Shown: positions 1 through 8,931 of the stretch, in pieces
Numbering within the stretch: the stretch's first letter is position 1
Layout of the letters: every line of letters starts with the position of its first letter
Source: Pseudomonas sp. REP124
GTDB taxonomy: Bacteria > Pseudomonadota > Gammaproteobacteria > Pseudomonadales > Pseudomonadaceae
Assembly: GCF_020164475.1 (NCBI RefSeq)
Contig: NZ_JAIQWX010000039.1
Coordinates: forward strand, 1-46,008
DNA: 46,008 bases
Direction of reading: 5' to 3'
The notes under the pieces: generated by a model
The model's input: the letters and a program-made list of their open reading frames with translations, nothing else
Databases searched by the model: none
Told to the model about the DNA's origin: nothing
Made by a program: the position numbers and the translations under genes

Positions 1-216
1 CGGCTCTAGACGGTGTTATGCGCCACGTTCTTTAGAAAGAAAATCATCTGTCAAGGAAAATGTCAATCTAGATAGCGGCAATGGCATGTGGGCGGAGTTT
101 TCTGTCCAGATATCCCAAGGAGGAAGTTTGATCGTTTCCTCACGAGGTAGTCCAACCGCAGATTGAAGCGGGAGGCTTATGTGCACAAACTTTCGTATTT
201 ACTGAATTTCAGGCAC
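1..216. other. Window edge, no gene recognised
   Basis: No open frame with a ribosome site or a recognisable product was seen on either strand. The stretch lies just beyond the 3' end of ssrA, a place where genomic islands often integrate in other bacteria. No integrase or repeated ssrA 3' end is visible here, so no island is called. Confidence 0.4.
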
Positions 217-247
217 AAAAAAAGACGTCCAAGGACGTCTTTTTTTG
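217..247 (-). terminator. Intrinsic terminator of ssrA (bidirectional)
   Basis: A perfect 8-bp stem, AGACGTCC / GGACGTCT (223-230 and 233-240), has a 2-base loop. An A run precedes it and a T run follows, so it can act on both strands. It sits 7 bases past the CCA end of tmRNA and fits as its terminator. Confidence 0.85.
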
Positions 248-253
248 ATCATT

Positions 254-651
254 TGGTGGAGCCGGGGGGATTTGAACCCCCGTCCGCCAGTACTCCGCTG
301 TCGGTACTACATGCGTAGCCGTGTCTATTAAGTTAACCCTCAGCGACCCGACGGGCAGGGTGCTTTGGGCGAGTTGTGTAAGTTTTAGCCGCTTCGTCCA
401 CAACGTACTGCACGGCGATTCTGTTCTATATGACAATCATTTCGGGTTTACAGACATCCCCTGATGATTGCTGGACCCGAAGGTACCAGAAGCTCGGGGT
501 CTAAGGCTGCTTACGCAGCGATAGCGAATTCCCGGCCGTAGTTTTCGTCATTGGCAACTATAAGTAGTTGCAACAGTGGATTTACGAGTTCTGTTACCAA
601 CTCGGCATGCACCTAAAGTTTCGCGACCGGCGTCGAATCCTAAACGGCCCC
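254..651 (-). ncRNA. ssrA: tmRNA (transfer-messenger RNA)
   Basis: The RNA rescues stalled ribosomes: charged with alanine, it enters the A site with SmpB and encodes a degradation tag. The 5' end starts GGGGCC and the 3' end carries a T-arm and GGCTCCACCA, so the tRNA-like domain closes over about 398 nt. The tag frame lies at 511-555 on the minus strand and reads ANDENYGREFAIAA followed by TAA. The tag ends AIAA, whereas the E. coli tag ends ALAA. A terminator follows directly. SmpB is encoded about 9.4 kb away, not next door as in E. coli. The weak -35/-10 upstream (TTGTTG, 17 bases, CAATGA) is uncertain. Confidence 0.96.
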
Positions 652-715
652 GAACTCATTGCTCGTGAATCAAATGAGCAACAAGCCTGCGTAGTCTACG
701 GCAATGTCGCCCGGA

Positions 716-737
716 AGGCCAACCCGAAGGTTGGCCT
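716..737 (-). terminator. Hairpin with UUCG loop after the 91-residue exported protein
   Basis: A 9-bp perfect stem (716-724 and 729-737) has a loop that reads TTCG on the minus strand, closed by C-G, the very stable tetraloop type. It lies 10 bases past the stop of the minus-strand gene. The following U tract is poor, so termination or 3'-end protection are both possible. Confidence 0.6.
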
Positions 738-747
738 GGCACGAATG

Positions 748-1023
748 TCAGTTCCGGGTAGGGTTGCGAATCTGCATCTTGGTGATCATGCCGGAGGTGA
801 TTTCCACGCAATCCTTGTCGTTGCCGGCCGCCTGAGAGGCTTTGGATTTGGCCAGCGCGTCCTTGACGTTGTTCAGGGAGCTTTCAGGTATGGACGGTGC
901 GCTGTCCACGAAGTCGCTTATCTGTTGAATGTTCGCCGCACACAGATCTTTGTCGGCCGCAAACGCGGGTGATGCCAGCAGTGCCGCAGTGATAAACAAT
1001 CCAGCAATTGCAGAGTGCTTCAT
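748..1023 (-). CDS. Small exported protein of unknown function, 91 residues
   Basis: I do not recognise a named family. The start at 1023 is chosen because AAGGAG lies 6 bases upstream; an upstream in-frame ATG (1041) has no such site. Residues 1-22 form a typical signal peptide: basic start, hydrophobic core, ASPAFA before the likely cleavage. The mature part is about 69 residues, mostly helical in character, with two cysteines (C28 and C72) that could form one disulfide in the periplasm. A possible promoter lies at 1086-1114 and a hairpin follows the stop. It stands alone between ssrA and the lactate locus. Function is unknown. Confidence 0.75.
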   Translation of the reverse strand: MKHSAIAGLFITAALLASPAFAADKDLCAANIQQISDFVDSAPSIPESSLNNVKDALAKSKASQAAGNDKDCVEITSGMITKMQIRNPTRN

Positions 1024-1085
1024 GGGTATCTCCTTGCGCATGAGGGCTCGGTGCTGCCGGTACTGCGGGGCCGCTGGCCGAGGCG

Positions 1086-1114
1086 GTTATAAGCCCTTTC
1101 GCGGGCTTAGCTAA
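1086..1114 (-). promoter_or_regulatory. Possible promoter of the 91-residue exported protein
   Basis: On the minus strand a -10 TATAAC (1086-1091) sits 17 bases from a weak -35 TTAGCT (1109-1114). The spacer is itself an inverted repeat, AAGCCC / GGGCTT (1091-1108). The -10 is good and the -35 poor. Confidence 0.4.
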
Positions 1115-1165
1115 ATGACTATAGCTGTCGGTAGGAATTCGGTTTTTTTTTGCAATATTGCGGGG

Positions 1166-1269
1166 CCTGTAGGAGCGAGCATGCTCGCGATGTAGGGCGG
1201 GACACCGCGGGGTGTCAGGCTGCCAGCGTTATCGTTGGCGACCATCGCGAGCATGCTCGCTCCTACAGG
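1166..1269. repeat. REP inverted pair (REPIN-like)
   Basis: Two 26-base arms are perfect inverse copies: 1166-1191 (CCTGTAGGAGCGAGCATGCT then CGCGAT) and 1244-1269. They are separated by about 52 bases. The core GTAGGAGCGAG is typical of Pseudomonas REP elements, which are mobilised by RAYT transposases encoded elsewhere. It lies just past the 3' end of dld. Confidence 0.85.
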
Positions 1270-1279
1270 GTTTGCGTTT

Positions 1280-4090
1280 TCAGGGTGTGCGGGGTTGGGT
1301 GACGCGGTCTACGAGGTAGACCAGGCTGTGGTAGTCGATCCCGCCATGCTGGCTGAGGCCGATTTCGCAGGTGCGGCTGGTGGAGATGCCTTCTTCGCAG
1401 TACTGCACGGCGTTTTTCAGGGTTCGCAGCGAATGCGCGTTGAGCTCCGGTGTGGTGAAGCCCTTGTCGCCAGCAAACCCGCAGCAGTGAATGCCTTCCG
1501 GGATGACCACGTTCTTGCTGCACTTGCGCGCCAGATCGATCAGCGCCTGGCTCTCGCCCAGATGCTGGGTGCTGCAGGTGACGTGCACCGCGATGGGCGT
1601 GTCCTGCGGCGTGAAGTCCAGCCGATCCATCAGATGGGTGCGGATGAAACGCACCGGGTCGTAGAGATCGAGACGCACATCGCCCAGGTCCTGAGTCAGG
1701 CGCAGGGTGCAGGGGCTGGTGTCGCAATAGATCGGATCGAGCCCGCCGCGGCTGGCATGAAGCAGGGCGCCGATCAGCTCCTGACGCTTGTGCTCGGCCT
1801 GCTGGGCGTAGCCCTTGGAGGCGAACGGCTGACCGCAGCACAGGCTGTCCAGATTCTCCGGGAACACGACCTGATAGCCGGCTTTTTCCAGCAGGCTGCG
1901 GGTCTTGTCGTGCAGCGACATTTGCTCCTTGTCGCCAGCCGCCGGTCCCATGGCCCGCGACACGCACGCGGCCAGATAAACAACACGCGGACGCTCGTCC
2001 GACACCACCGGACTGAAACGAATGGCCCGTTCCGGCTGCGGCATGGCGTTGGTCCATTGCGGGATTTGCCCTTTGGACAGGCGCGTCACTGTTGCAGAAA
2101 GTCGGGTGAGTCGCGGCGCTCCCAACAGCATGCGCGCGCCGTTGGCGACATGAAGGGTGAAGCGCGCGCCTTGCAGGGCGGTGGCGAAATTTCCTTCAAG
2201 CCAGTTTGCCGCTTTCCTATGAGTGGCGTGCTGGCCGCGCAGCTTCTTCACCAGGTCGCCGGTATTGATGCCTACCGGGCAACGCTGTGCACAGAGTCCG
2301 GTGGCGGCGCAGGTGTCGATGCCCTGGTATTCGTAGGCTGCTTCGAGTTCGCGGGTGTCGATTCCGGCGCGTTTCCTGGCCTGAATATCCCGCCAGATCA
2401 CGATGCGCTGACGCGGGCTCAGGGTCAGGCCTTTCGACGGGCAGACCGGTTCGCAGAAACCGCACTCGATGCACTTATCCACAATCTCGTCGGCTGCCGG
2501 CAGGGGCTTGAGATGTTTGAGGTGAATCTGCGGGTCTTCGCTGAGCACCACATCCGGGTTGAGGATGCCGTTGGGGTCGAGTAGGCGCTTGAGCTGCCAC
2601 ATCAACTGGTAGGCATCGCTGCCCCATTCCAGTTCGACGAAGGGCGCCATGTTGCGCCCGGTGCCGTGTTCGGCCTTGAGCGAACCGCCAAATTCCACCG
2701 CGACCAGCTGCGCCACGTCGTCCATGAATGCCTGGTAGCGTGCGACTTCTTCCGGGCTGTTGAAGCCTTGGGTGAAGACGAAGTGCAGATTGCCTTCGAG
2801 CGCGTGTCCGAAAAGGATCGCTTCGTCGTAGTGATGTTTGTCGAACAACTCGATCAGGCGATTCACGCCGATGGCCAGTTGTTCCACCGGAAAGGTCACG
2901 TCCTCGATGATCACCGTAGTGCCGGTTTTGCGCACCGCGCCGACGGCGGGGAAGGTGTCCTTGCGGATTGCCCAGAGACGGGCGTTTTCCAGCGGGTCTT
3001 CGGTGAAGTCGACCTGTTTCTCCACCGGGAATGACGCCAGGGACGCCATGATCTGCGCCAGTTGTTCCTGCAGCAAAGTGGGCGATGCGGCGCGGGATTC
3101 GATGAGCAGGGCGCAGGCATTGTTCGACAGGTGTTGTACGAACGCGGGCATGCCGGGTTTGTTCTGCACCGAGCGCAGGCTGCGGCGGTCGAGCAGTTCC
3201 ACGGCCGAGACCGGTTGGCTTTTCAGCACCGTGACCGCGTTGCAGCAGGTCTCCACGTTCGGGAAGACGATCAGCGCCGAGGCCTTGTTCGGGTGATCGA
3301 TCACTGTGTCATAGGTCACCGCGCTGATGAAACCGAGTGTGCCTTCGGAGCCCACCAGCAGATGGCTCAAGATATCCACAGGCTCGTCGTAATCCACCAG
3401 GGCGTTGAGTGACAGGCCGGTGGTATTTTTCAGACGGTACTTGTGGCGGATTCTTGCGGCCAGTTCGGCGTTGGCGCGGGTCTCGCGGCCCAGGGTTGCC
3501 AGACGCTCCAGCAGCTCGCCGTGGCTTTGTCGGAACGCGGCGACACTGGCGGCGTCTTCGGTATCCAGGCGACTGCCGTCGGCCAGCACCAGACGGATGC
3601 CGGCCAGGGTGTGATAGGTGTTCTGCGCGGTGCCGCAGCACATGCCGCTGGCATTGTTGGCGACGATGCCGCCGATCTTGCAGGCGTTGATCGACGCCGG
3701 GTCCGGACCGATCTTGCGTCCGAACGGCGCCAGCCAGGCGTTGGCCTGAGCGCCGATCACGCCCGGTTGCAGGCGGATTTGCGTGCCCTGGCCGCGGATC
3801 TCGCGGCCGTTCCAGTTATCCCCAAGGACGATCAGCACCGAGTCGCTGATGGCCTGGCCGGACAGGCTGGTGCCGGCGGCACGGAAGGTCACCGGAACCT
3901 GATCTCGTTGCGCCAGTTTCAGCAGCGATACCACTTCATCTTCGGACTCGACGCGCACAACTAACTGCGGAATCAGCCGGTAGAAGCTAGCGTCGGTGCC
4001 GAAGGCCAGGGTCGACAACGGGTCGTCGAAGCGACGCTCCCGGGGAATCAGTTGCTGCGCATCGCGCAGGAAAGCGGCCGGTAGACTCAT
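1280..4090 (-). CDS. dld: FAD- and Fe-S-dependent D-lactate dehydrogenase (Dld-II type), 936 residues
   Basis: It probably oxidises D-lactate to pyruvate and passes electrons to the respiratory chain at the inner membrane. The N-terminal half is a PCMH-type FAD-binding domain and FAD-linked oxidase C-terminal domain (about 40-520). Two ferredoxin-type cysteine clusters follow (CIECGFCEPVCP near 538, CAATGLCAQRCP near 594), then two CCG-type segments (SLCCGQP near 748, IHCCGFAG near 867). This single-chain FAD plus Fe-S layout is that of Dld-II, related to glycolate oxidase GlcD/GlcF. The start at 4090 overlaps the lutC stop as ATGA; a longer upstream frame runs inside lutC and was rejected. 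It is last in the lldP-lutABC-dld operon. Substrate is inferred from family and neighbours. Confidence 0.88.
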   Translation of the reverse strand: MSLPAAFLRDAQQLIPRERRFDDPLSTLAFGTDASFYRLIPQLVVRVESEDEVVSLLKLAQRDQVPVTFRAAGTSLSGQAISDSVLIVLGDNWNGREIRGQGTQIRLQPGVIGAQANAWLAPFGRKIGPDPASINACKIGGIVANNASGMCCGTAQNTYHTLAGIRLVLADGSRLDTEDAASVAAFRQSHGELLERLATLGRETRANAELAARIRHKYRLKNTTGLSLNALVDYDEPVDILSHLLVGSEGTLGFISAVTYDTVIDHPNKASALIVFPNVETCCNAVTVLKSQPVSAVELLDRRSLRSVQNKPGMPAFVQHLSNNACALLIESRAASPTLLQEQLAQIMASLASFPVEKQVDFTEDPLENARLWAIRKDTFPAVGAVRKTGTTVIIEDVTFPVEQLAIGVNRLIELFDKHHYDEAILFGHALEGNLHFVFTQGFNSPEEVARYQAFMDDVAQLVAVEFGGSLKAEHGTGRNMAPFVELEWGSDAYQLMWQLKRLLDPNGILNPDVVLSEDPQIHLKHLKPLPAADEIVDKCIECGFCEPVCPSKGLTLSPRQRIVIWRDIQARKRAGIDTRELEAAYEYQGIDTCAATGLCAQRCPVGINTGDLVKKLRGQHATHRKAANWLEGNFATALQGARFTLHVANGARMLLGAPRLTRLSATVTRLSKGQIPQWTNAMPQPERAIRFSPVVSDERPRVVYLAACVSRAMGPAAGDKEQMSLHDKTRSLLEKAGYQVVFPENLDSLCCGQPFASKGYAQQAEHKRQELIGALLHASRGGLDPIYCDTSPCTLRLTQDLGDVRLDLYDPVRFIRTHLMDRLDFTPQDTPIAVHVTCSTQHLGESQALIDLARKCSKNVVIPEGIHCCGFAGDKGFTTPELNAHSLRTLKNAVQYCEEGISTSRTCEIGLSQHGGIDYHSLVYLVDRVTQPRTP

Positions 4091-4758
4091 TGGTCCTCCA
4101 GAATCAACACCACCAGATCTTTCGGGCCGTGGGCGCCGTAGGCCAGCACTTGTTCGATGTCGGCGGTCTTCGACGGGCCGGACACCAGCAACGCGTTGGT
4201 CGGCATGCCCTGGGCCCATTCGAATTCCTGCTGCACCTGATAGAAGTTATCGCGGATTTCGCTGGCCTTGAGCAGGGCGAAATGCACCGTCGGCGCCAGG
4301 CTCATCAGGCGCGGTTCTTCCCGCGTCGGCCAGATAATGAGGCTACCGGTGGCGGCAATCGCGCCCAGAGTGCCAGTCAGGCTCGCCGGGGTGTCATTGA
4401 ACAATTCGGCTTTCCACTCTTCCATCGGGCGGTTGTAGGCCTTGAGTGTAGGCAGGGTCGGATTGTTCGCCCAATGCTGTGAGATCTGTTGACCATGCGC
4501 TGTCGTCGGTGCGATCAACAGGCTTGGCAGCTGACGTTCCTGCAGCAGTTTGCCCAGCAACGCCGGCCACGTTTCAAGGGACGTCAGATGGATTTCCGTG
4601 TGCACCGCTTCCATCAATTTGCGCAGTTGCGGGATGCGTTGATCCGGCGCGTAGGTGTAAGGCGCGGTCACCAGATCAACATCGAAGTTGTCAGGCACCG
4701 GCGTGGTGCCTGTCAGACTTTTACGCAATTTGCCGAGGATATTTTGCTTGGCGCTCAT
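4087..4758 (-). CDS. lutC: L-lactate utilisation protein LutC (LUD domain), 223 residues
   Basis: LutC is the third subunit of the LutABC (YkgEFG / LldEFG) complex, which oxidises L-lactate to pyruvate using iron-sulfur centres. The protein is one LUD domain with no cysteine cluster. The C-terminal part, VLAYGAHGPKDLVVLILEDQ, is typical of the family. The start at 4758 gives MSAKQNILGKLR; it overlaps the lutB stop by one base (TGATG), and its own stop overlaps the dld start (ATGA). This tight packing indicates translational coupling. The catalytic role of LutC by itself is not established. Confidence 0.9.
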   Translation of the reverse strand: MSAKQNILGKLRKSLTGTTPVPDNFDVDLVTAPYTYAPDQRIPQLRKLMEAVHTEIHLTSLETWPALLGKLLQERQLPSLLIAPTTAHGQQISQHWANNPTLPTLKAYNRPMEEWKAELFNDTPASLTGTLGAIAATGSLIIWPTREEPRLMSLAPTVHFALLKASEIRDNFYQVQQEFEWAQGMPTNALLVSGPSKTADIEQVLAYGAHGPKDLVVLILEDQ

Positions 4759-6212
4759 CAACGATCTCCCTGTTTGGCCAGATGCTCGCGAGCCATGTCG
4801 TGCAGTGAACGAGCGGCGGGTTTTGGTGCGCTGTGGTTTTGCGTCCACGGGCCGACGTTGCTCGGCGTGAGTGCGCGCAGGCGCGTGGCAGCGAGCGCGA
4901 ACAGGCGATACAGGGTCGGTGAACTGTTGAGGCGAGCCCAGGCGTTCCAGATAAACCGCTCTTTGCGCGAGTATTTGCTGCCTTGGCCGCGCATTACTTT
5001 TTGAGGACTTTCCGGTGCCTTGACGTTCTCTTCACGCAAGCGCCGCAGCAGCGAAGGGATCGGGATTTTCACCGGACACACTTCACCGCAGGCTCCGCAC
5101 AGCGAGGAAGCGCTCGGATGATCCGGAACCTTCGCCAGACCGACCATGTGCGGGGTGATGATTTTTCCGATAGGGCCGGGGTAAACCTCCCCATAGGCGT
5201 GGCCGCCGATTCGGGTATAGACCGGGCAATGATTCATACAGGCGCCGCAGCGGATGCAGTTCAGGCTCTGGCGCAGTTCGCTGTCAGCGAAGGCCTGGCT
5301 GCGACCGTTGTCGAGCAGGACCAGATGCACTTCCTGCGGACCGTCGAGCTCGTGTTCCTTGCGCGGGCCGGAAATCATGTTGACGTAGGTGGTGATCGGA
5401 ATGCCCAGGGCCGAGCGGGTCAGCAGCGACAGCAGCGGCACCACGTCGCGCAGGTTTTCCACGACTTTTTCGATGCCGGTGACGGCGATGTGCACCGGCG
5501 GTACGGTGGTGGTCATGCGGCCGTTGCCTTCGTTTTCCACCAGCAGCAGGGTGCCGGTTTCGGCCACGGCGAAGTTGACGCCGGAGACGCCGATGTCCGC
5601 TTCGAAGAATTTCTGCCGCAGGACCCTGCGACCGATCTGAATGAGCTGGTCAACGTCCTTGGTGTATTCCACGCCAAGTTTGTCGTGGAACAAGGACGCG
5701 ACCTGACCGGCATTCTTGTGGATCGCCGGCATGATTATGTGTGAAGGCTTCTCGTGGTCGAGCTGGACGATGTACTCGCCCATGTCCGATTCCAGACATT
5801 CAATGCCCTGTTCAGCGAGGACATGGTTCATCTCCATCTCTTCGCTGACCATCGATTTGCCCTTGATCACTTGCCGCCCCTCGTGAGCGCGGATGATCGA
5901 AAGGACGATGCCATTGGCCTCGTCCACCGTTTCCGCCCAGTGCACTTTCACACCGTTGCGGGTCAGGTTCTGTTCAAGTTGCTCGAGCAGGTCGGGCAGC
6001 TTGGATAAAGCTCGGGCGCGGACCGCATTGCCCTGCGCGCGTAGATGTTCGCGTTCATGGGCATCGCCAAAAGCCGTTGCCCGTTTGGTCATCAGTGAAT
6101 CCATCGCCTTGCGAAAGTTGTTTCGCAATTGCGCATCACCCAGCGCGCCATGTGCGCGGGTGCGGAAGTCTTCTTCTACGGCGACCGTAGGAATAATCGC
6201 GGAAGCGTTCAT
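4758..6212 (-). CDS. lutB: L-lactate utilisation iron-sulfur protein LutB, 484 residues
   Basis: This is the large Fe-S subunit of the L-lactate oxidising LutABC complex. An N-terminal LUD domain (about 60-290) is followed by two ferredoxin-type motifs, CIRCGACMNHCP (near 321) and CGACGEVCP (near 372), each expected to carry a 4Fe-4S centre. A C-terminal tail of about 90 residues follows. The start at 6212 (MNASAIIPTVAVEED) overlaps the lutA stop as ATGA; a longer frame runs back into lutA and has no support. Length is normal for the family. Confidence 0.93.
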   Translation of the reverse strand: MNASAIIPTVAVEEDFRTRAHGALGDAQLRNNFRKAMDSLMTKRATAFGDAHEREHLRAQGNAVRARALSKLPDLLEQLEQNLTRNGVKVHWAETVDEANGIVLSIIRAHEGRQVIKGKSMVSEEMEMNHVLAEQGIECLESDMGEYIVQLDHEKPSHIIMPAIHKNAGQVASLFHDKLGVEYTKDVDQLIQIGRRVLRQKFFEADIGVSGVNFAVAETGTLLLVENEGNGRMTTTVPPVHIAVTGIEKVVENLRDVVPLLSLLTRSALGIPITTYVNMISGPRKEHELDGPQEVHLVLLDNGRSQAFADSELRQSLNCIRCGACMNHCPVYTRIGGHAYGEVYPGPIGKIITPHMVGLAKVPDHPSASSLCGACGEVCPVKIPIPSLLRRLREENVKAPESPQKVMRGQGSKYSRKERFIWNAWARLNSSPTLYRLFALAATRLRALTPSNVGPWTQNHSAPKPAARSLHDMAREHLAKQGDR

Positions 6213-7033
6213 TGCGCGCCTCCGGTTCGTTGCCACAGGAAGCTGGCCAGGTGTTGGCCGCGCAGCGCTTCCTTTTGTTTCTCCAGCGAGCCGTTGATGT
6301 TCATCAGACAACCGCAGTCTGCACTCAGGACCTTGTGCGCGCCGGATTCCTTCAGCGATCGAGTCTTGTCGGCCACCATCGCTCCGGAAATGTCTGGCAT
6401 ACGGACGCTAAAAGTCCCACCGAAGCCACAGCATTCGCTTTCATGGTCATGGTTGACCCGTTCCACGTTGCTCAGTTGCGACAACAGCTCGCGACCGTGC
6501 AGGTGGGTGTTCATTTCACGGCGTGCCGAGCACGAGGTGTGCAGCGCCACTTTTACCGGTTCGCCGCTGTCCTTGAGCTGCACCTTGCAGACAAACAGCA
6601 GGAATTCGGCGAGTTCATAAGTTCTGGCCGCCAATGCCTGAACCTGCTTCAACGTCTCCGGCTCGTCCTTGAACAGGTCGGCATAGTGCTCGCGCAACAT
6701 GCCGGCGCAGGAGCCCGAAGGAACCACCACCGGATAATCCCCGGCGAACAGCGCCAGCTGCGAGCGCGCCACGGTCCGCGCCTGATCGGTGTAACCCGAG
6801 GTGTAGGCCGGTTGTCCGCAGCAGCTTTGCCCTTGCGGGTATTCGACACGGATGCCTTCGCGCTCCAGCAGGTGGATCGCGTCCATACCGGCTTCGGGGT
6901 AGAACAGATCCACTACGCAGGTCCCGAACAGGTACACCCGTTGCGGTTTCTCGCTGGGGTATTGCCGAGGCTCGGGCAGTGGCGGGGCGACGCGGGTCGC
7001 ATTCGGCACAGCGTTGTAAAAAAGCTCGCTCAT
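6209..7033 (-). CDS. lutA: L-lactate utilisation protein LutA (CCG domain Fe-S oxidoreductase), 274 residues
   Basis: LutA is the first subunit of the L-lactate oxidising complex. Two cysteine-rich CCG segments are visible, CCGQPAYTSGY (near 69) and CCGFGGTFSVRMP (near 199), each preceded by a conserved upstream Cys (GTCVVD; TSCSARRE). Such repeats bind Fe-S centres in LutA, GlcF and HdrB-like proteins. The N-terminus MSELFYNAVPNATRV is about 30 residues longer than the conserved YLFGTC start of the domain. It follows lldP after a 151-base gap that holds a strong hairpin, and its stop overlaps lutB. Confidence 0.93.
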   Translation of the reverse strand: MSELFYNAVPNATRVAPPLPEPRQYPSEKPQRVYLFGTCVVDLFYPEAGMDAIHLLEREGIRVEYPQGQSCCGQPAYTSGYTDQARTVARSQLALFAGDYPVVVPSGSCAGMLREHYADLFKDEPETLKQVQALAARTYELAEFLLFVCKVQLKDSGEPVKVALHTSCSARREMNTHLHGRELLSQLSNVERVNHDHESECCGFGGTFSVRMPDISGAMVADKTRSLKESGAHKVLSADCGCLMNINGSLEKQKEALRGQHLASFLWQRTGGAQ

Positions 7034-7133
7034 CAGGCGTGTCTCCGGGTGGTCCCGGTTGTCCGTCCGTTGAGGCTGCTGAATATAAAGATGCACGCTT
7101 TCAGCAGCCTTACAGACCGGGTTGTGAATAGCT

Positions 7134-7167
7134 GACGCCGGAGTCGTGGTCCGGCGTCGGTTTTTTT
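7134..7167 (+). terminator. Strong hairpin with T run between lldP and lutA, facing against the operon
   Basis: A perfect 9-bp stem GACGCCGGA / TCCGGCGTC (7134-7142, 7150-7158) is followed two bases later by seven Ts, but on the plus strand. On the operon's own (minus) strand the As come first, so classical termination is not expected. The stem may still stabilise or process the lldP mRNA, or it may stop antisense transcription coming from the lut side. Confidence 0.65.
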
Positions 7168-7184
7168 CAGATTGGCTGTAGGAC

Positions 7185-8879
7185 TCAGTGCACCAGCATG
7201 CCGGTGAGCCAGTAGGCCTGTGCCAGGGTGATCAAGCCGACAATCGTTGCGAAGAACAGACTGTGCTTTAGGGTGAAGCGGAACAGATCCGATTCCTTGC
7301 CCACCAGACCGGTCGCGGCGCAAGCCACGGCGATCGATTGCGGGGAGATCATCTTGCCGGTCACGCCGCCGCTGGTGTTTGCCGCCACCAGCAAGGTGTC
7401 GTTGACGCCGATCTGGTGTGCGGTGGTGGCTTGCAGCGAACTGAACAGCGCGTTCGACGAGGTATCGGAACCGGTCAGGAACACGCCCAGCCAGCCGAGG
7501 AACGGCGAGAAGAACGGGAAAGCTGCGCCAGTGCCGGCCAGTACCAGAGCCATGGTCGAAGACATGCCCGAGTAGTTGGTGACGAAGGCGAAAGCCAGCA
7601 CCATGCCGATGGACAGAATCGGCCAGCGCAGTTCGTAGATGGTTTCTTTAAAAGTGGTCAGACCAGTTTTGACGTTGATTTTCAGAACCAGCATCGAAAT
7701 CAATGCGGAGAAGAAAATCGCCGTACCGGTGGCCGAGATCGGGTCGAGCTTGAACACCGCCGGAATGGCGGTCGGCGCGGCTACGATCGGTGCAGTCTTG
7801 ATCACCAGTTGATCAAGGTGCGGGATGGCGAAGTTGAACACCCAGCTGTACATCGAGCCACCGGCGGCGAACATCGCCTTGAACGGTTTCAGGGTCCAGA
7901 TGGTGACGAGCACGGTGAGGATCAGGAACGGCGACCAGGCCTTGACGATTTCGCCCAGGGTGTAAGGCGAAGCGATGGTCGTGCGTTTCTGACCGAAACC
8001 ACCGGCGCTTTCGCTGACCACGGAAGCCGAGACGGCACCGACGATGTGCTGGCCGGCTGCACGTTTCGGTTGCCAGACTTTCAGGAACAAGGTCAGGGAG
8101 ATCAGGCTGGCCAGGGCCGAGGTGATGTCCGGCAGTTCCGGTCCGATGAAGTTCGAGGTGAAGTATTGGGTGATGGCGAAGCTCAGGCCGGCGACCAGCG
8201 CTGCAGGCCATGTTTCACGCACGCCACGCAGCCCGTCCATCATGAACACCAGCCAGAACGGTACGAACAGCGACAGCAGCGGCAACTGGCGGCCGGTCAT
8301 CGCGCCGATCTTGAACGCGTCGATGCCGGTTACCTGACCTGCGACGATGATCGGGATCCCCAGAGCGCCGAACGCCACCGGAGCGGTGTTCGCAATCAGG
8401 CACAGGCCGGCGGCGTACAGCGGGTTGAAGCCCAGGCCGACCAGCAGCGCGGCGGTAATCGCCACTGGCGCACCGAAGCCGGCGGCACCTTCCAGGAACG
8501 CACCGAAGCAGAAGCCGATCAGCAGCACTTGCAGGCGCTGGTCATCGGTAATCGACAGCACCGAGCTGCGGATCACTTCGAACTGGCCGCTCTTGACCGT
8601 CAGTTTGTAGAGGAAAACCGCTGCCACGATGATCCAGGCGATCGGCCACAGGCCGTAGGCGAAACCGTATCCGGCGGCGGCGAAGGCCATGTCTACCGGC
8701 ATCTGGAACGCAAAGATCGCGACCAGGATCGACAACGCCAGGGTGATGCTGCCCGCGACATGTCCTTTGAGTCGGAACACGGCCAGGGCCAGGAAGAAAA
8801 ATACGATGGGAATGACGGCTGCGAGCGCGGATAAGCCAAGGCTGCCGAGCGGGCTGTAGAGCTGTTGCCAGGTTTGCAT
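7185..8879 (-). CDS. lldP: Lactate permease LldP, 564 residues
   Basis: This inner-membrane lactate-proton symporter of the LctP family feeds the lut and dld enzymes downstream. The protein is almost entirely hydrophobic, with about 12-14 membrane segments. Family stretches such as [20 protein letters not shown] and [19 protein letters not shown] are present, and the length of 564 is typical. The ATG at 8879 is preceded by an AGGGG ribosome site. It is the first gene of the operon. The LldR-type operator and a likely promoter lie 53-116 bases upstream. The 151-base gap to lutA, with a hairpin, could set different mRNA levels for transporter and enzymes. Confidence 0.96.
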   Translation of the reverse strand: MQTWQQLYSPLGSLGLSALAAVIPIVFFFLALAVFRLKGHVAGSITLALSILVAIFAFQMPVDMAFAAAGYGFAYGLWPIAWIIVAAVFLYKLTVKSGQFEVIRSSVLSITDDQRLQVLLIGFCFGAFLEGAAGFGAPVAITAALLVGLGFNPLYAAGLCLIANTAPVAFGALGIPIIVAGQVTGIDAFKIGAMTGRQLPLLSLFVPFWLVFMMDGLRGVRETWPAALVAGLSFAITQYFTSNFIGPELPDITSALASLISLTLFLKVWQPKRAAGQHIVGAVSASVVSESAGGFGQKRTTIASPYTLGEIVKAWSPFLILTVLVTIWTLKPFKAMFAAGGSMYSWVFNFAIPHLDQLVIKTAPIVAAPTAIPAVFKLDPISATGTAIFFSALISMLVLKINVKTGLTTFKETIYELRWPILSIGMVLAFAFVTNYSGMSSTMALVLAGTGAAFPFFSPFLGWLGVFLTGSDTSSNALFSSLQATTAHQIGVNDTLLVAANTSGGVTGKMISPQSIAVACAATGLVGKESDLFRFTLKHSLFFATIVGLITLAQAYWLTGMLVH

Positions 8880-8931
8880 ATGGGGTGGCCCCTAATTGTT
8901 GTTGGTCAGGCACTGCTTAGCGTGCTTGGAT

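Noticed and set aside
1..253. Possible genomic island at the ssrA 3' end
   Set aside because: No integrase, no repeated tmRNA 3' end and no composition change is visible in the short flank available.
7338..8834. A 498-codon open frame antisense to lldP
   Set aside because: Its composition, very rich in Arg, Gln, Glu and Asp, is what the reverse complement of a membrane protein gives.
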